This document shows, one piece after another, positions 60,465 through 64,000 of a DNA stretch of 64,000 nt. The position numbers were made by a program, and so were the translations under genes. This DNA is from Aphrophora alni (Eukaryota > Arthropoda > Insecta > Hemiptera > Aphrophoridae): NCBI GenBank assembly GCA_963513935.1, contig OY740772.1, positions 103,683,340-103,747,339 of the forward strand, in the 5' to 3' direction. Under the pieces are notes generated by a model that was given only the letters and a program-made list of their open reading frames with translations, did no database searches and was not told where the DNA came from. Every line of letters starts with the position of its first letter. The first letter of the stretch is position 1.

Positions 60465-60745
60465 ATCGTCGTATCTCTCAACGGTTTAGTAATAATTGAC
60501 AAATCAAAACGAACCTATACTGTCGTCATTATAAGCTTGATTCAAATATGAAGTCAATTTAAGCCCTATTTTAATATATAAATAATTTTGTAAACATGGT
60601 AGCCATGGTTTATTTTCACTTTTTTTTTTAAAGGACTACCTGAACATTTTTCTATGAGAAATTGGGTTAATTTTCATTTATTACGAAGATGGGTGTGTAA
60701 GAAAGTTTGTGCAATATTTATGCACAATTTACTTTAGGTCTTAAC
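60465..60745 (+). repeat. Family A fragment (3' end)
   Basis: AACATGGTAGCCATGGTTTA TTTTCACTTTT, then GATGGGTGTGTAAGAAAGTT TGTGCAATATTTATGCAC, matching 48,740-48,885. Confidence 0.6.
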
Positions 60746-60749
60746 GGTT

Positions 60750-63530
60750 TAAGATTTATTTTGCACATAATTTCTTTTACAACATACTAATAAAAAGCAA
60801 TTGTAATAAAAAGGGATTGTATTATGCAAATGCGTTTGATCATTGGACTTTATACTGAGAAAACTTGCATGCATCACGCAACGGGAATGGAACCAGAATG
60901 AAAAGTCACGAATTCAAATTAGCTAAACACTAAGGCAATATTAAAATCTTAATAGAGACCTGCATACATGCACATACATGCAAAGGGTACCTTATTTGTT
61001 ACATTGGCGTAATTATATGTTATTTTTTACATTGGCATGCGGTTGTAAGCAAAAATGCCGCCATTCTTTCTCAGATGTTCACAAATCTATTTTTCTGTCA
61101 AACAGATAGAACATAACACTGTTCTGTAGATCACATCTTTCTCTTTCGATCTGTGGTTTTCAAATCGTTCTATCTGTTATAGTTTATATTATATAAAAAT
61201 TAAACAAAATCAAGAATTTTAACTTATTTTTACACGCTAAAAATTACTTTTTTTTTTCAATTCAACTTTCTCCTAGTAGATATTATTTTATCGAAATAAA
61301 TTATATATCACTGTAAAGATAATGTTTCAATCTTTCATATTCATGTATACTAAAATCCTTCTCACAAAAAGTTGAACAATTCAATAAAATTGTCGACTAT
61401 TCCGTTATATCGACTGACTTGACGCGACAGCGTTTATATAGAAAAAAATGTATATTCTGTGTTCATATGATTTTACGAAATGGTAATACTTGTCCAAATG
61501 CCACAAGTTGACAATATTATATAGTATTTTTCATAACAAATGAAATATCCCAAGAACAACCGTCCACTTTTTGTTCGATTGTTAAATTTATTGTCTGGAG
61601 ATTATATATCACATATAAACTGATTGAAGACCACTACCAAATTATTTCATTGTCGTTAACAAAGCAACAGCTGATCGAGATTCAACAGATGGCAACATAC
61701 ATTTTAATTGTATTGCATTGTACGAGGAATTTCGTGTATTCAGAATATTCATGTACTTTTCGTTATTCCGTCATTTTGTTTTGATTGAACATAAAAAAAA
61801 TGAAACTCGATGGTATTTGTTTTACATATCTACGTAATATAACTGTAAATTGTCAAGTTTGTAGAGTCTTCCATATGTCCGGCATTTAATTAAAAAATTG
61901 CGACCCGTTCGTGGGACACCCGGGTGTAAGAATAATAATAATTTTTGCCAAAGGAAAACAAAATTATTTAAATATATTATTATTTTTCTTGTACAGTCAC
62001 TATTGCAGTATGGCTTAACTCCTTTAGGGAAATATATACACAGGCTACAGAGAAAGAGTTAAACAAAACATTATTATTCAATAACACTTTATACGTATTA
62101 TTTCAGAGAAGACAAAAATGACTTATCTTTCTCTCTTTAGATCATTGGATACATTACCTTTAAGACACCTTTATGTCTGTAAAGTTTTAACAGAATTTTA
62201 TGGTGCAAAATTACATTAGAGAGAAAATGCTGCAAAGAAAGAAATCATTTTTTTATTTTACTAAAGGCAAAATTAAAAGTATTTAATATATTCTATACAG
62301 ATAGAAAGTATACATTATTTAATATTTTGCCAAAGCAGATTCAGAATTGTGGGAAGTGAATTCCTTTCATTTAAAGTATATTAAAATGTGGTTGATTACA
62401 ATAGAAAATATGGAGAAAATTTCAAATTAAAGAAAATAGTGTGTTTAGTCATTTGTCTTTTTGATTTCTTACATATATGTATTTATTTCCTTTTGCTTGC
62501 AGAAAGCAATACATTATCTTATTATTTATTTTTAATACAAAGTGGATTAGAACTTTTATAATATGTATCTATCTTTTAAATTGCAAATGGAGAATTGTTA
62601 TGCAAGTTATATTTCTTTTATATCTAATTTAAATAAAATAGTGATGATTAATACTAATCAGACAGTGCTTAAAGGTGGGTTTTGCTCGTTGCGATTATCA
62701 CTCAACGATGATCATTCATGTCTCCACGTTTTCTACATCACTATTTCTTTGTATTTTGAATGGCAACTTTCAAATTTTCATATGAATATGATGAGATCGT
62801 TGTGGAGGAAAATAATTATCTTTTCTCATTATGGCAGCTCTCAAATTCAAGGACCAACGAGGAAAGACAACGTTTTGGCGGAAGTTGTAACAAAGTTAAG
62901 AAACTATATGATTTTGTTTCTTGTTTATATTTTCTCCTCTGTGTTTTTAATTAACCCACTAATGGGGTACGAACTCTTCGAACATATTTTTAATTAAACT
63001 GAAATTTCTGAAACGTGTTCTGTGATTATTGTTTTTTAATTCTACATAATTTGCTTAAACCAATTTTCTATTAACACTACCTTCCAGAGACACTTCCACC
63101 GCGTGACTGGCGAAGAAAATACATATCGAAACTTGCTACAAAAAATTATGATACTGGGTTTAGAGGCTCCATTTTATAACTGAGCAAACCATGATTAGTT
63201 AACGTTACGAAATAAATTGTGCAAAATCATTGGGAAAAATATCTCACTCACCCATTCCAAAAACTTAATATATATCAACTAAAACATATGGTTACAAAAA
63301 ATGGTAGTTTGCAATTAATTCAAAAGTAAAAAATAAACGCGGAGAAATGTTTTTATATATTTAATATGGACCTAAATTGTTTTGTTGTGTTATACAAGCT
63401 TTCTCAGTGTAAATCGTATTGGTTTAATGAAGGCAGTCAGGATTCATTTTCTTTTAATGTTCATCGAACAATATTCCTAAACAAATATATTTTATTTACT
63501 TGCAATTTTTCACACGAGTTTGACTCATAA
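60750..63530. other. AT-rich DNA, no supported gene
   Basis: The longest ORF (62,563-62,997, 144 codons, +) is AT-driven, hydrophobic in places, has no family motif and is overlapped by another ORF. GTGGGACACCCGGGTG near 61,910 is a short palindrome-like motif. Confidence 0.35.
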
Positions 63531-63534
63531 ACCT

Positions 63535-63905
63535 TCACTTTTAAGTAAAGTTTGAACGAAATCGGTAAAGCTGATTTTGAGTATTTATGTATTTTTTAAT
63601 AACCATCTTTTATTTTAAACTGAAAACTCAAGAAATAGTATTTTTGAAAAATAGTCATTCAATACGTTTTGTTTGGGTTTTTAAAGGTTATTCACAACCA
63701 GATATTCAGTTGTAGAGGAAGAGTAGGAGAAATCCTGAGTTATGGCCAAATATACCCGAATACTAAATTTTATAAAAATCTGTCCAGACGTTTGTGATGT
63801 AGTGCATTTATACGACAGACATTATTCCAAAAACACTTTTTTGGACCTAAGGGACTTCAAAATCGACATTTACTCATCAAATAACTTACAATATTGAGGT
63901 TGACT
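63535..63905 (+). repeat. Copy of dispersed family A (5' half)
   Basis: AAGTTTGAACGAAATCGGTA AAGCTGATTTTGAG, ATGGCCAAATATACCCGAAT, ACGACAGACATTATTCCAAA AACAC and TTTACTCATCAAATAACTTA CAA are in family A order. It stops before the 3' half. Confidence 0.65.
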
Positions 63906-64000
63906 TTGTTAAACTCTATGCTTAATAGAATAAAACTGAAACACAAATTCTCACAAATCGTACATTTATTTATTCGAAACGCGTTTCTACAACAAAGTCG

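Noticed and set aside
62563..62997. A 144-codon + strand gene
   Set aside because: No family signal, AT-driven composition and a competing overlapping ORF.

Overview
The window reads as AT-rich nuclear DNA of an insect or close relative. Reasons: TTAGG-type repeats, mariner, PIF/Harbinger, MULE and R1-type LINE remnants, many foldback elements, long microsatellites, a satellite array, and almost no long open reading frames. I cannot name the species; a hemipteran would fit the repeat style, but that is a guess.

Layout. 1-650: the last coding exon and 3' UTR of a + strand host gene, with a foldback element inside the UTR. 650-8,900: AT-rich DNA with two decayed mariner transposase ends and another foldback. 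9,131-10,536: a 1.4-kb inverted-repeat element carrying an unassigned insect-type ORF. 12.6-21.5 kb: a SINE-like piece, two copies of a TTAA-target foldback family with (CT)n cores, and a LINE whose ORF is split by the second copy. 22-32.7 kb: dispersed repeat families and a degenerate 22-bp minisatellite. 32,791-36,243: 27 tandem copies of a 128-bp satellite. 36-46.4 kb: LINE fragments, a 1-kb purine tract, and foldback elements. 47-51.3 kb: dispersed repeats and a small MULE with terminal repeats and an 8-bp target duplication. 52,261-55,368: a PIF/Harbinger element with 62-bp terminal repeats, a broken transposase and an antisense MADF/BESS-type partner gene. 56.5-64 kb: a LINE fragment, another foldback, a SINE and dispersed repeats.

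The only host gene I can support is the terminal exon at the left edge. Its C-terminus carries a DxxLL sorting motif, as in lysosomal sorting receptors. All other coding traces belong to transposons, and most are broken. I see no operon, RNA operon, CRISPR or defence system, and no clearly new multi-gene system. The most interesting signals are nested insertions that define element boundaries and target duplications, the mosaic satellite, and two element types whose proteins or ends I cannot place precisely. Similarity statements come from reading by eye, without database searches.
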